From: Piromyces finnis
Taxonomy: Eukaryota; Neocallimastigomycota; Neocallimastigomycetes; Neocallimastigales; Neocallimastigaceae
Reading direction: 5' to 3'
Length of the DNA: 64,000 nt
NCBI GenBank assembly: GCA_002104945.1
Contig: MCFH01000023.1
Location: 496,001-560,000, forward strand
Every line of letters starts with the position of its first letter. Position 1 is the first letter of the stretch. Shown piece by piece: positions 44,709 to 63,779 of this stretch. Made by a program: the position numbers and the translations under genes. Below the pieces are notes generated by a model. That model was not told where the DNA came from. It saw only the letters and a list, made by a program, of their open reading frames with translations, and did no database searches.

Positions 44709-47661
44709 ATGGATCAATATTCAAGGGGTTATAACCCAAATTGGTATTCACATAAATATAATCAAGATAACAAAAATGGAAATAATTCAAAAATAAATAA
44801 AAATACATATGATTTAAAACAAAAATCTGATTATAACTATTATAATCGTTCAAGTAATTCAAAATCTGGATATAATGAAAGAAGTTATGATTATAATAAT
44901 GGCAATATAGGACTATCACGAGATTCCAAAGATAGAATAAAGTACTACGAACCAGAAGGTTCTTCAAATCAATGGAACAGTTCTTCCAATTCATCAAGTA
45001 CATCAAATCGTAATTCGTTTTATCGTCCTAATCAACGTTTATCAAGTGGTTTATCTATGAAAAAAATAGAAAGCATTACTTCAGAGCAATCTTTACCTCG
45101 TAGTAACTCAGTACCAAAACTTAATTCTTCAACACTAGGTTATTTTAAGACACCAAACCGTATTGGTAAATATTTTTATTAGTTTAAAAAAAAGTTAGAA
45201 TTTAAATATTAGTGGGCCGTTAATGAATAATATTACATTTTATCACTATTATTAATAATAATTAATGATTATTATTTGTATTTGTATATATTTTAGATAT
45301 AAATTCTCACACAAGAACATATACCTCAGAGAAATATTATGATGAGAAACCGAAAGAAAATTATTTAACAAATAGTAATTCCAAAACTTCCTCAGATAAT
45401 ACAAACAAATTTGATCAAGAATTTGTAAGTTAAATATTAATTTATATATATAAATAAATAATTGAAAATTAATTTTTTTTTAAATAGCCTGCATTAGGTG
45501 CTACAAAAAAAACCGAAACCCCTAAATTTTCAAGACCATACTCACAAAATTATTCAATAACTGGATCTAATTTAAATAACAACTCAGGGTCATCTACTAA
45601 TACATGGTCAAATTCAACTTCTCAAACATCAAACAATGGATATAAGTCATACAATTCAATTGTAAATAATAGATTAAGTAATGGTAATAGTAATTTAAGT
45701 AATGGTAACGCCAGTCGTACTTGGGATAAGAAATCAAATAGTTATGACTCTCCACAATCTCAAAGAACTGATTCTACAGGTAAAATTAAAAAAAATATTT
45801 TTAGTGTATTAAAGAAGTATTTATAATAAAATCAAAACTAATTAAAATATTTATATTTAAAGTATCATCACCATATGATAATTCAAATTCAACATTATCT
45901 TCTATTGTATCTCAATCAATAAAAAATAATGGTTTAGCATCAAATAATTATTCAAGCAATAATTATTCCAATGAGAATTCGTATAATAATCAAAATCAAT
46001 CAGTAGGAACTTCATATAATGGAAGTAATACAAATTCATTGTCGAGCACACCAACACCTATAACGTCAGTATCTGTAAATGGTGGATTCGCTGCTGCTGC
46101 TGCTGTTAGTTCAACTATTAATACTAATGGTAAAATATCTAGTATAAATTTTAAAAAATTATTTCTTTTCATGTTGAATATATATTTAAATTTTTTGTTC
46201 ATTTTAAAATTTATAGTTGAAAGTAGTAATTCAGAACTAATGAAATTAAGACAATTAGTACCCAAAGTTAGCAGTCAATCATCAAGATCAAAAAATAATT
46301 ATTCCCGAGCTAAAGCTAATGTAAGCTATAATAATAGTTTATATACTTTTTAAATATATTTATAGTAATGTTTATATATATAATAATTAACAATTTAGCA
46401 AACAAGACCATTGGCAACGCAAAATAGAAGATCAACAACACCAGTTGGTTTGAAAATAAGTTTATCAAGTGACGTTATCAACAGTATTTCTTCATCAAAA
46501 TTGCATACAAGTGCTCCATCATCTCCCAAATCAAGTAAGCAATATATAAATACATAAGAAAATCAAAATATATAAAATATAATGTTTTTAAATTAATATT
46601 CTATTTAAATATATTAAAAATTTAACTATATTATTACAGCAAATAATTCATCTTCCACTCCAACAATGTCAGCAAAACATAAAAATAAATCAAGTTCAAA
46701 ATTCTTTAAAGAATTAAGAAAATTAGGATTATCAAATAATTCTAAATCAAATCAAGAAGATAAGAATGATAATAATTCAGAGATGTCAGAGAAGTCGACC
46801 ACAGTAACAACAAAGGAATCTAGAAAATATAAAGCAGATAATTCTGAAATAAGTGAAAAAAATACGGCAACAATTACTGATAATGTTTATACATCAAGTG
46901 ATGAAAATGCATTAGAAGAAGAAGAAAAATTAAGAAATAATAACGAAGAAATTATAATAACAGACTTAAAAGATGAAGAAAACGAAATCAATGAAAATTA
47001 TGAAAATGATTTGAGTAGTTTGGATATATCAAGTATTCCAATTCAAGAATCTCACAATAAAATTAAATCAAGTAGAGAAAAATACTTTGCTGTTCCATAT
47101 TCAGCATCACTTGAAAAAGAAGAGCAATTTATGGCAAGTCTTGGTTGGAATAAGCAACAATATGGCTATGAAGATAGTGATGTAGAAGATGGTGAATGGG
47201 AAATAACGGATGAAGAGAAAATAAAATTCTATAATATTTTTAATAATGATTGTAAAAATATATTTAAAACCTTAGAACCAAAAACTAAAAATAATTTAAC
47301 AAGAAAATGTTTAGAATGCTCAACATGTTTTGCCTGTCCATTCCCATGTAGTATATGTGGTAGTATACTTTTAGAATCTGGAGGATTGAATAATAGAATG
47401 ATTCATTTACATAAACATTCTAAAAACAATCCAAGTCTTTTATCTCAAATTTCAACAATAGATGATTCTTTAACAGATAGTGAAAATAATAATTCACTTG
47501 AAGATAAAGATATAATACAATTATCTGATCAAAATTCTTCCAAAGATAATGAAATAAAACAACATCATCATGTATGTCAAATTCATAATGAAAATCATTA
47601 TAAAAATGAACAAAATCAAATGAATACAAAGGATGATGAGGAAATTTTTGAATTAAAATAA
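44709..47661 (+). CDS. Ser/Asn-rich protein with vasculin (GPBP1)-like C-terminal motif
   Basis: Seven exons with consistent phases: 44709-45165, 45297-45424, 45488-45779, 45863-46129, 46217-46320, 46399-46534, 46640-47661; 801 residues. The first about 500 residues are low complexity (Asn, Ser, Tyr, Thr) with PRSNSVPKL and RRSTTPVG-like possible phosphosites and an Ala5 run. The C-terminal exon has acidic stretches, then YSASLEKEEQFMASLGWN followed after an acidic insert by WEITDEEKIKFY. This recalls the conserved C-terminal block of vasculin/GPBP1 transcription regulators (LLxxMGW...LTEDE). After it comes a Cys cluster, CLECSTCFACPFPCSICGS, then HLHKH, possibly metal-binding. The family link is a motif-level inference; the gene model itself is well supported. 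Confidence 0.7.
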
Positions 47662-48018
47662 ATCTGAATTTATTTTTTTTTTTTTAATTCTTTAATTTCA
47701 TTGTTTTAGATTTTAATATTTTTCATATACTTTTTTTCTTTTTTATTATTTTATTTTATTTTATTACTTTATATATAAATTATCAATTTAATTTCTATTA
47801 AAAATTTTATTCCTTTTTTTTTTTAAAAAAGTATTTTCTTTCTTACATCAATACGATTTCTATTATAATATTTTATTTTTAGTAAAAATAATTTTTTTTT
47901 TTTTTAAAAAAAAGAGAAATATAATTTGTTAAACAATTTACAATATTTATATACATATAAAATAATAAAAATAAAAAACAAGTAAATAAAAGCAAATAAA
48001 AATAAAAACAAAAAAAAA

Positions 48019-48055
<37 letters not shown>

Positions 48056-48799
48056 AAAAACAAAAAAAAAAAAACATAAAATAAAAGCAAAGCAAAACAA
48101 AAAAGTAAAATAAAACAAAAACAAACTAAATATATATATATATATATAAGTAAAAAAGAAAATGAAAATATTTAGAAGTAAATATAAAAATATTTTTTAA
48201 TGTATATACATTAAAAACTAAAGAAATGATATTTTTTTTTTTTTTTTAAAAAAAAAAAAATTTAGATAAGAATTAAATAAAATGAAATAAAAATTTTATA
48301 TATTGAATGTGCAGTTTAATTGTATTAATATTAGCATTAATATATTAATATTTAATTATTTGTTAATTTAAGTAAAGTTCGTTTTTTAAAGTTATACAAC
48401 CCAATAATCTTTTCTAATTTTTAATAAAATTTTCCATTTATAACTTTAGATAATATTATTTTAATATTTTTTTATATTAAATATTTCCAATTTATATATT
48501 TTTGAGATAAAGTATATAAAAATCTTAATATTTATGTTATTTTTATATTTTATATGAAAAAAAGGTTTAATTTATTATATTTTATTTTTTTTTTTTTATT
48601 TTACACTAATAACTTTCATTAGAAATATCTTCAAATTTGAAATAAATACATATCAAATATATTTATTTATTGTTATATAATTATATTATTAATAATAGTT
48701 ATAATTATTAAAAGTTATTTGACAAAATTGAAGATATAATATTAATTTTCTTTTTTCTTTTTTTTTTAATATAGTAAATGTTAAATATTTTTATTATTT
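47662..48799. other. Convergent intergenic region with long A and T runs
   Basis: Separates two convergent stops. It contains a 33-base A run (48021-48053), T-runs opposite A-runs near 47891 and 48232, and (TA)n. The reverse frame at 47879-48124 is homopolymer-derived. Confidence 0.65.
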
Positions 48800-50635
48800 T
48801 TAATGAGATAGGACAATATCATCGACATTAATGTAATTTCCAGCATTAGCATTTGAATAAATACCAATTTGAATTTTACCTGAAGTAACATTAATATTAT
48901 TGATATTTACTTTTGTCCAATTATCAATCTTTTTGTTAATAGAAACATTCATTTCAGAACCACCATGGTTTTTTACATAAATATTAGCGATTTTTTGACC
49001 CCCTGAACTTTTAACCCATGCTTCCAAATTATAAAGACCATTTGATAAACTAAGATCTTGAACAAAGGAAGCTTCATATGCTGAATTCGACCATAATTCA
49101 GCACAAAAGTTACCAGTATGACCACCACTTTTATTTTTTGTTCCAGTACCCCATGATCTCCAACCAGCTAATGTTGTTTGTTGAACTCTATCGGCTTCAA
49201 AAGATGGATTAAGACAATAGTTATTACCTTGTCCTATACTCCATTCACCTGTGTTGGAATTTATACTCCATTCACTAAGGGAATTAAATTTAACATTACT
49301 ACCATTAACGGTTAATGGGACCCATTGATTATAGCCAAGACCATTACCAGCAAAATCACTCCAACGATCACCACAAAATATAACGGTTTCTTGTTTTGAA
49401 CCTTTTATAGTATAGAAGAAGCCTGTTTGAGTAACATGAGAAAAATCTTCATCAGTACCTTCCATGACTTTCCATTCAGAATATGGACCATAGATATTAT
49501 CAGCAACCATATAATAACTATGGGAAGCATTCCAACCATGAAGATCTGAGGCACAGAAATAATACTTTCCTTTATACTTAAAGAGAGCATTTCCTTCTCT
49601 ACCATAACCTCTAGCTACTATTGTAGCTGGCTCAGCATAAAGGTAATCGGATTCACGAAGTTTTGAAACATATTGAATACCACGACCATTTTTATTTGAA
49701 CAAATAATATAAGCTTTTCCATCATCATCAATGAAAATAGTTTGATCACCAGTACCCATTCCAGTAATATTTGTAATGTTATCTTGTATTCTTTCAACTC
49801 TATAATTTCCAGTTGGAGAATCTGAAGAAGCAAACATAATACTATCATTATATTGAGCTACTAAAACATATCTTTTAGTATTTTTGCAATAAGCAACCCC
49901 AAGTCTACCAAACCAACTAGCATTTCCGAAATTTTGAGTCCTGGGGGTAATAATATCATTTTCGAATTTCCATTGAACCAAATCTGTAGAGGAATAACAA
50001 GTAACCGAAACAAAACTTGTATCACTATTTCTTCTAGTTGGATTATTTGCATATGTTTCTGCCCCTTTATAATGAACACCATACCAATAATACTTATCAC
50101 CAAATTTAAAAATACCACCACCTTGAGAATATATATTCTTTCCAGAAGTATCTTTCCAAAATATATTATTACGTATAATTCCAGAAGCTACTGCACTACT
50201 AGTATTATCATTGGCATTATCAATATCATCATCCTTATTATAATCATTAAAACTATACCTTCCTCTTTTAGCAGCATTAGCAGTTGGAATGCATTGTGAA
50301 TAATTATCAGTAATTTTAAAACATGTAAAATCACCTTCACAACAAGTACTTCCTTTAAAATTCTTACTATTATAAAAAAAATATATTTTATAAAATATGA
50401 AAATAATGTGAACAAAATAGTATAACTTTTATAATAATTAAAATAATATCAAAATAATATTTTTATTATTTTTTTATATTAATGAAATTTTCTTATGAAT
50501 ATTATTAATTAAAATTTATTCATACCCTCCACAAGTCATATAATGACGTTGACAAGTAGTATCAGTAGTAGAAGAAGAAAAAACAATTTTGGTTAAACAT
50601 AACACACCAAGAAAAAAAAAAAATTTCAGTTTCAT
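48800..50635 (-). CDS. Secreted GH43-family glycosidase with CBM1-like and jelly-roll modules
   Basis: Minus-strand exons 50635-50526 and 50366-48800; 558 residues. Signal peptide MKLKFFFFLGVLCLTKIVFS, then a small Cys module (TCQRHYMTCGG split by the intron, GSTCCEGDFTC, YSQCIP) matching fungal CBM1 cellulose-binding spacing. A short Asn/Asp linker leads to a five-blade GH43-like domain (YSQGGGIFKFGDKYYWYG; YSSTDLVQW; RLGVAYCKNTKRYVLV; TIFIDDDGKAYII; EGNALFKYKGKYYF; SHVTQTGFF; WSDFAGNGLGYNQWVPL). It resembles the exo-beta-1,3-galactanase-like branch, but the substrate is uncertain. The last about 145 residues (NPSFEADRVQ to YINVDDIVL) are a CBM4/9-type beta-sandwich. Plant cell-wall or glycoprotein galactan is the probable target. 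Horizontal acquisition from bacteria is common for such enzymes in gut fungi (inference). Confidence 0.88.
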
Positions 50636-51862
50636 TTTTTTATATAAAATATTTAATTAAAAAATTTTTTTTTATAAACATTAAATTCTGATAATAAATT
50701 ATTTCTCTTTTTTTTTCCTTTTTTTTTTTTTCTTTCTTTAAAATAATTATTCCTTTTTAAAATATCTTTTTTTTTTTTCAAGTATTTGATATTTAAAAAA
50801 AAAAAAAAAAAGAATATAAAAAATATGAAAATATTAATATTTTTTATATGATTAATAAATTAAATTTCAATTATAGGTAACTATTAAATTATTATCTCAT
50901 TATGAATCATCATTTTTCATTTATAAATTCACCTTTCAAAATTAATTTTAAACTTTAAAAATTATAAAAAATTTTTAATAACTTATTTAGGACTTACGGA
51001 TGGTATATATTAAAATTTATAACCTACACGCACGCATTATGTATTATAATAATAACATAGAAAAAATAATAATTATAATAATAATTAAAATAAAAGAAAC
51101 TAATTATTATTACTATAATCATTCTTATTATACAATATATTTTTTTATACTATAAAAATAGTTGAATTCTTAAATAGCTGATTTTATATTTTTATATATA
51201 TTATAAATATTATATACCTTGATTTATCACATGATTATAAAAATATGATAATCATACTAATGTACTAAATAAAAAAAACTACATTATAATCTATCCTAAC
51301 ATTACATTAATTTATGTTTATATAACATTTATAGTAATATTAATTATATTATTAATTAAGGTTTTTATATTCATTTTATTTTTATTTGTATCTTTTATTA
51401 TTTTAAAAAATAAAAAGGAAAAATTATATTAAATTCTATCTTATTGCAAACTTTGGATTTTATAATAAAGTATATTTACTTATTTTACTTTATTATTTTT
51501 TATTTTTTTTATATAGCTTTTTTATTAATTATATTCTATATCCTTTATAAATATCATATTTAAATATATATAAATATATATATTCAATTTATATATATAT
51601 ATTTTTTTTTATTTCTTTTTTTTTTAAATATATCCAAACTTTTTTTTTTATCTTTATCTTCTAATATTTATCCACATTTAAAATTTTTTTCGAAAAAAAA
51701 AAACTTAAATGTAAAACTATTTAAAAATATATCTAAATTGTTTTTTTTTTTTTTTTAATATAATTATTATATAACTTTTTTAAAAGAATAAAATTTTCAA
51801 ATCTCAAAAAAATATAAATATATGAAATATATTTTTATGTTTATTTTAATTAATTATTAAAA
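50636..51862. promoter_or_regulatory. Divergent promoter region of GH43 gene and receptor gene
   Basis: 1.2 kb of A/T-rich DNA between oppositely directed starts; no frame of interest. T- and A-runs of 9-17 bases are frequent close to both start codons. Nothing more specific is visible. Confidence 0.45.
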
Positions 51863-57497
<5,635 letters not shown>

Positions 57498-58082
57498 TCA
57501 TTAAATTATATTAAAAATTAATACTTTATAAAAATATATAAATAAATATCTTTAGTTTTTATTTACTCATCATTTATTTATTATTTATATTTTTCATTTT
57601 ATTATTAATTCTTGTATTTTAAATTACTGTTTATAAAATTCTATATATAATTTTTATAGATAATTTATTTTGTTAATTTTATTATATTCATTTTCTTCTT
57701 ATTACCTTTTTTTTTTTTTTAATTTATATATATATCATCTTAATTTTTCTTTAAAAAAGTTAGAATAAAAAAAAAAAAAAAAAAAACTATTTATAAATCT
57801 ATATTTGAAATATAAAAAATATTTAATATACATTTTTATTTAAAATATATATATACGAAGATTATATTATATATAATATACATTTTCATTTTCATTTTAT
57901 ATATGAAAATTATAGTATAATATTTAATAATAATTGCTTTTTTTAAACTAACTTTTATGATTATTTATAATTTATAAATTATTATTTCATCATCTAATTA
58001 CACTGTTAATTTTTAATTTATTTTGTGTTAATGTTTGGATAAATTTTATCTTTTAATAAATATTTTTTTTATAAAATCATAT
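57498..58082. other. Convergent intergenic spacer
   Basis: 585 bases between convergent stop codons. A/T tracts, with a T run near 57709-57720 and an A run near 57768-57786. No feature is recognised. Confidence 0.6.
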
Positions 58083-60333
58083 TTATAGTTCATCTTCAGA
58101 TCCAGGGACTGGACTTCTAATAGGTGATAATGGAGATGACATTCCATCTATACGTTTTCTACGTTCATCGTTACCTTCAACACTGTTTCTACTATCTCTT
58201 CTTAATTTACTATATCTTGATGTTCTTGGTGACATAGGTGATTCATTATCATTACGCTTTATTGGGGAAGGAGAATTTTTTCCTTTTTCTGCTTGTTCTC
58301 TCATTGAACCTTCTCTATTATTATCATAATATCTATTATTTTTTCTGACAGAATCTTCTCTTTCGTATCTTCTATCATTATCTTCAGAATATCTTTTTCT
58401 TTCATTATCATACTTTCTTCTTCTATCATCATCATATCTTCTTCTTCTTTTATCATCTTCTTCATCATCATATCTTCTTCTTCTTCTATCATCTTCTTCA
58501 TCATCATATCTTCTTCTTCTATCATCTTCTTTATCATCATATCTTCTTCTATCATCTTCTTCATCATCATATCTTCTTCTTCTATCATCTTCTTTATCAT
58601 CATATCTTCTTCTTCTATCATCTTCTTCATCATCATATCTTCTTCTTCTATCATCTTCTTCATCATCATATCTTCTTCTTCTATCATCTTCTTCATCATC
58701 ATATCTTCTTCTTCTATTATCTTCTTTGTCAGAATATTTTCTTCTATCGTCATTATATCCTCTCCTATCATCTTCGTCAGAATATCTTCTTCTATCATCA
58801 TTATATCTTCTTCTATCATTTTCATTGTATCTTTTTCTATCATCATATCTTCTATCACTATCAGAATATCTTCTACTATCCTCATTTGAATCATTTTCAT
58901 CCTTATTATCACCTTCATCTATTTCATTTTGATCTTTTGAATTATTATTATCTAAATTGGATTCATCTGTTTGTTTTTCTTTCAAGGCTTGTTCTTCAAG
59001 TTCTATTTTTGACATATCATTACTTTTTGCAAAAACACTATCAGCATAGTAATTTGATGGTGATTTGGTAAGTACATCAACTCTACTATCATTAACAAGT
59101 ACTTCCGGTTTATTAGAATTACCACCTGCCATATAATTTGTGGTAAGTAAGTTATTATTATAACCTTGATTATTATATCCTTGGTCCAAATAACCTTGGT
59201 TATTGTTAACATATCCTTGATTATTATATCCTTGGTCAAAATAACCTTGATTCATTCCTTGATTTTGGTATTGGTTATTATAGCCTTGATTATTATAATC
59301 TTGGTTATTATATTGATTATTATATCCTTGATCATATACTTGATTATATCCTTGATTATATTGATCACTATATTGATTATTATACTGATTATTATATTGG
59401 TTATTATATTGATTATTATATTGGTTGTTATTATAGTTATTATAACCTTGTTGGTTGTTATAATCTTGATCATATCCTTGATTATAAGCATTTTGATCAT
59501 ATTGTTGATTATAATTTTGGTTAAAATCAGCGTATGATGGTGTAGAAGTTACCATTGGTTTTGAAATACCTAAATTGTATGGAGGAGAAGCTACTGGAGC
59601 TGAAGCTGGAGCAGATTCATAAACAGTAACAGTAACAGGTACTTCAACTGGAACTTCGACTGGAACTTCAACTGGAACTTCAACTTTTTGAACTTTTACT
59701 CTATTATCATATGGATTTGACATTGGGGTAGTAGCTTTCATCTGAGTTCTGCCATAATTGTTACCATAATTACTTGAATTATTTGAATTGTTAATGTTTG
59801 GTCTATTTGAATTATTTATATTTGCTCTACCAGAGGTCTTATTTCCGGTATAGTTTGAAACAGGCTGAGGTTGTTTACGATCTTTGCTACTACTAGAACC
59901 ACCACCGCTACAACAACATCCACAACAACAGCAACATCTAATACATTCATATATGCTCTTGAAACAACAAAATACTGATAATACAATAATTAACGCTATA
60001 ATAGCAAGACCACCATATACATAGTATTTATCTATTATAAAAGTGGGGAAAAATATTTATAATTAATTAAATTTTAATTTTTAATTATATATAATAATAA
60101 GTTTAATTTTAATAAATACATTTTTCCCAAGTTTCTTCAAGCCATTCAGTAAAGGATTGTTTCAATTTTGTTTTTCCTTCATCAAGCTTTTGATCAATTT
60201 TATTATTTATAGATTCTGTAGCTTTATTTTCTACTTCATCTCCAAATTGTTGAATATCTAAACAAACTACATCTTGAACTAATATAAGTAATATTAGCAT
60301 ATAAAGAATTAAAAATTTGGTGAATTTATTCAT
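58083..60333 (-). CDS. Single-pass membrane protein with prion-like and charged-repeat cytoplasmic tail
   Basis: Minus-strand exons 60333-60120 and 60031-58083; 720 residues. Signal peptide (MNKFTKFLILYMLILLILVQDVVC), a short helical ectodomain, then at the exon junction a transmembrane helix (YGGLAIIALIIVLSVFCC) and a striking Cys run (CIRCCCCCGCCC), probably palmitoylated. The tail has a Ser/Asn region, four EVPV repeats, about 130 residues of Asn/Gln/Tyr/Gly (NNQYNNQYNN, NNQGYNNQ), an acidic segment, then about ten copies of RRRYDDEEDD-type 11-residue repeats. It ends with a Ser/Pro/Arg region (GEGEE-free, SPLSPIRSP) that looks like a phosphorylation target. Separate reading of the two exons would miss the membrane anchor. 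I know no family; a plasma-membrane scaffold is a guess. Confidence 0.8.
58430..58745 (-). repeat. 33-bp tandem repeat coding RRRYDDEEDD units
   Basis: About ten in-frame copies of a 33-base unit (some 30 or 36 bases). They alternate DDEEDD and DDKEDD, with one or more Arg added or lost between copies. The purity suggests recent expansion. Confidence 0.9.
59155..59540 (-). repeat. Asn/Gln/Tyr-rich prion-like tract, coding repeat
   Basis: Tandem TTGATTATTATA-type units on the + strand encode NNQY and NNQGY on the minus strand. The composition is that of yeast prion-like domains. Confidence 0.85.
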
Positions 60334-63300
60334 TTTTGCTTTCTTTTTTTATTATATATATAGTGTAACAAAAATTTAAAAAACAAATTTTTTATTGTTA
60401 ACTTTTTTAAATTTTTAGTACTTGATTTATCTTAATATTTATAATCTTTTACCTTTTTTTTTTTTTAATTTTACTTTTTAAAATATTCTTGACTTGATTT
60501 ACTAATGTTAGAATTAATATATTATGTTTAAATTAATTCGTATATTATTTTATTGATTCGAAATTTCTTTATAAAAATCAAATTAAGTATTACTACAATA
60601 TATTTTAAAATCAAAAATAGTATTTGTTATTATTTGATTTCTTTACTATTATTTTTAATAGTTTTCGATTATTATTTTTTAACTTAAATAAATAGGAAAA
60701 AAAAAAGGATATATATAAAATTTTTATAAAATAATAAAATAAATAGTTTTATTATTTTATATATTTTCTTTTTTTTATTTATTATTTTTTTTTCCTTTCT
60801 TTTTCTTTAAGGTTTTTGTTTTTTCCTTTTTAATAAAATATTACTAAAAAAAAAAAAAAAGGTTTTTTTTTTAAAAAAAAGAAAGTATAATTATTTTTAA
60901 AAGTATCAATAATAATAATAATAAAAAAAAAAAGAATGATTATATTATTTATCTAATTCAATTTAATTAATTACACTTATTTTATTTATAAATATATTTC
61001 TTATAAAATTAATATATTATTAATATATTTAATTAATATTATAAAATGATTATATAATATTAATAGTTTTATTACACAATACCAATTAATATATAATAAT
61101 AATAAAAATGAATAAAAAATTTTGTGTAATAAAACCTCTTTTTTAATTTATAGGTGCTATATTTGTATAACCAATATTTTAATTAAATAAGAAAAATAGT
61201 TGATTTATTTTATATACTAAATTTAAAAAATATAATATATAATCATTTAATTGGTATATATTGAAATCAAATTCTTGTTAAAATATATTTATAATAAATA
61301 TATTAATTTCATAAATTTAGTTATTTAAGCATTTATATAATAAATAAAGTTTATTATTTATAGGTAGGCAGGAATTTTGACAAAAAAAAAACCTCAATAA
61401 TGAAAATGAAAAAACAAAACTTAACAGCTTTTTTTTACTATTTCTAATGAAAAAAAAAAAAAGGAATTCGTTATATATATTTCGGACTATTATTAGTTAT
61501 TAAAAATTTTATAAATAGTGTATTTATTAGTATTTATGAATTACTTTTTTTTATAAAACAAATATATCTTCATAAATAAATTTTGTAAATATCCAAACAT
61601 AATTAAATTATAAAACAGAAACCAGTTTAATATATGTATATAAGCATTCATAATGTGACAAGAGAAGATATAAACTTTAATTCATTATTAAATATTTTAA
61701 TTGTTGGTTTTATATTGAAAAAAAGTGTTTTATTTTACCTAAATTCAGCACAATTCATTATTTCCTCTTCTTCTAACACACTATTTAACAATTTAACAAT
61801 CTTTGGTACTTTTTTTTAATAAATAATAAAGTTAAATTATACTAAAATTAAAAAAAAAATGACAGGCAACATGATAATTAAGAATTTTCGCAGCATTACA
61901 CAAATAATTCAATTAAACTTTATTAAATGGTCGTACAAATAAAATATTAAATCACAATTTATTTAGTCACATATAATAATATATTACAATGATTCAATGA
62001 AGATTTTGTTAACCCAATGAATATTTATAATCTAACCACACATTAAAAGAATTTCAGTTAATAACAATATACAAAATTGAAACTTTTTAATGTGGATTAA
62101 ATTAGGCAAAAAAAAGCATTGATGATATAGCTTTTAAATAAAATAAAAATAGTAAAAAAAAAAATATATATATAATTAATTATGTTATTAATAACTATCT
62201 TTCTTTATATATTTACCTAACAAAAATAATCATAATTGAAAGTATAAATTTTTATAATTTTTAAATTAAATTATATAATATAAATTTATTATGAAAAAAA
62301 AAACTATTTTAAACAAATTCAAAAAAGAAATAATACATTACTTATAATTTATATAGTTATTTTATTACTTGGTATTAAGAAATGAATCTATATTATGGTT
62401 GATTTCTATATTTCAATAAAATGAAATCATCATCATCAATAGTAATAGTATTTAACTTTTTTAAATTTTATTAATATTATATAATATAAAGAATTTATTT
62501 AAACAACAATTTATGAATTAGAGATAACTATAATTCATTATTCATCAATAATTACATAATTTTTATATTATGTATTTTAAAGTAAGAAAATTAAAAATAG
62601 CTTAGGTTTAAAAAAAGAGAAAAATATTCTAAAAAAAGTTTAATAAAAAATTTAAAAAATTATTAAAATATATAATAAAGTAAAAATAATTATAGATTGT
62701 ATAAAAATAATTATGATTACAAACATTTACATTTATATTATTCAATGAAAATTTTTTATAATTATTTATCTTATCCTGGGAAGATCCTACTTATAATAGA
62801 TAAAAGAATGGTTAAATCTAACCAACCCAAAATTACAATAAAAAATGTAATATCTATTTATGTACATTTTATGAAGGAAAAATTTTATATAATATATTTA
62901 AAAAAAAATAAAAAAATAAAAAATTTCCTTTAAAATATAAAAATATTTGTTGAAAATTTAATTTCGAGTATTATTTAAAATAAAAGAAACATAAAAATCA
63001 ATAAAATAAATAAAACTGTATAATATAAATGTAATTTTTTTTGTAATAATAAATAAATTTATTATTATTGTTTATATTTGCTTAACAAAAATGATAAAAT
63101 AAAAAACTAAATTTATACATTAATGCATAGACTTTAAAATTCTTGTGAAATAGTACAAAAAATATTATAATAGATTAATGTTTTATATTTTTATGATATA
63201 ACATATCATATTACTTCTTTTATTTGTTGTAATTAGTGCTTAATTATTAATTAAGTTATATAATTATAAATCGGATAGTATAATATTAGCAAATATTAGC

Positions 63301-63634
63301 ATTTTCTCAAAAAAATTATATATATAAAGTATTAAAAAATCATAGTAATATTTAATTATAAAAATATAAATTATTTATTCTTTTTATTTTTTCAACTTGA
63401 ATGTCTATTAAAAAAAATATACATTAAACTATTATGACTATAATAAATATATTATTAAAAGTTTTATGTGATTATAATTAAAAAGAATAATTTTATTATT
63501 AGTATAAAGTTATATTAAATTAATTCGGTTTGAAAGAATAAATGAATAAAGATGCAATAAAATAAAAAATATTATGTAAAAAATATTATTCTAAAACATA
63601 ATTTATAATACATTTATTACAGATAATTAATTTT

Positions 63635-63665
<31 letters not shown>

Positions 63666-63779
63666 CTATATAAAGTTTTTCAGGTAGATAATGAAAATGT
63701 TCAATAATTATTTATTCATGTATCATTCATTTTATTAATAATATTATATATATATTTTCTAATAAAAGCTAATATATAA
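60334..63779. other. AT-rich region between divergent genes, 3.4 kb
   Basis: No convincing gene. The open frames at 61634-61819 and 62697-62933 lack any family features and sit in A/T sequence, so I treat them as chance. It contains a perfect 14-bp inverted repeat (61066-61079 and 61122-61135) and an A31 run near 63641-63665. Confidence 0.55.
61066..61135. repeat. Perfect 14-bp inverted repeat with 42-base loop
   Basis: GTTTTATTACACAA at 61066-61079 pairs exactly with TTGTGTAATAAAAC at 61122-61135. A second pair, ATACCAATTAA just inside the first arm and TTAATTGGTAT near 61247, overlaps it. It may be a terminal repeat relic, a hairpin or chance. Confidence 0.5.

Noticed and set aside
49405-50415. 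Several alternative open frames on both strands across the GH43 gene
   Set aside because: The GH43 reading frame is continuous from 50366 to 48800 and contains all the motifs; the others are shadows.
58301-58918. Second minus-strand frame (Met/Glu/Ile repeats) over the RRRYDDEEDD region
   Set aside because: It is a frame-shifted reading of the same 33-bp repeats. The in-frame reading continues into the membrane anchor and C-terminus, so only that one is real.
62697-62933. Open frame of 78 codons near the right end
   Set aside because: Tyr/Lys/Ile-rich, embedded in A/T DNA, with no recognisable feature. A small gene cannot be excluded but there is nothing to support it.
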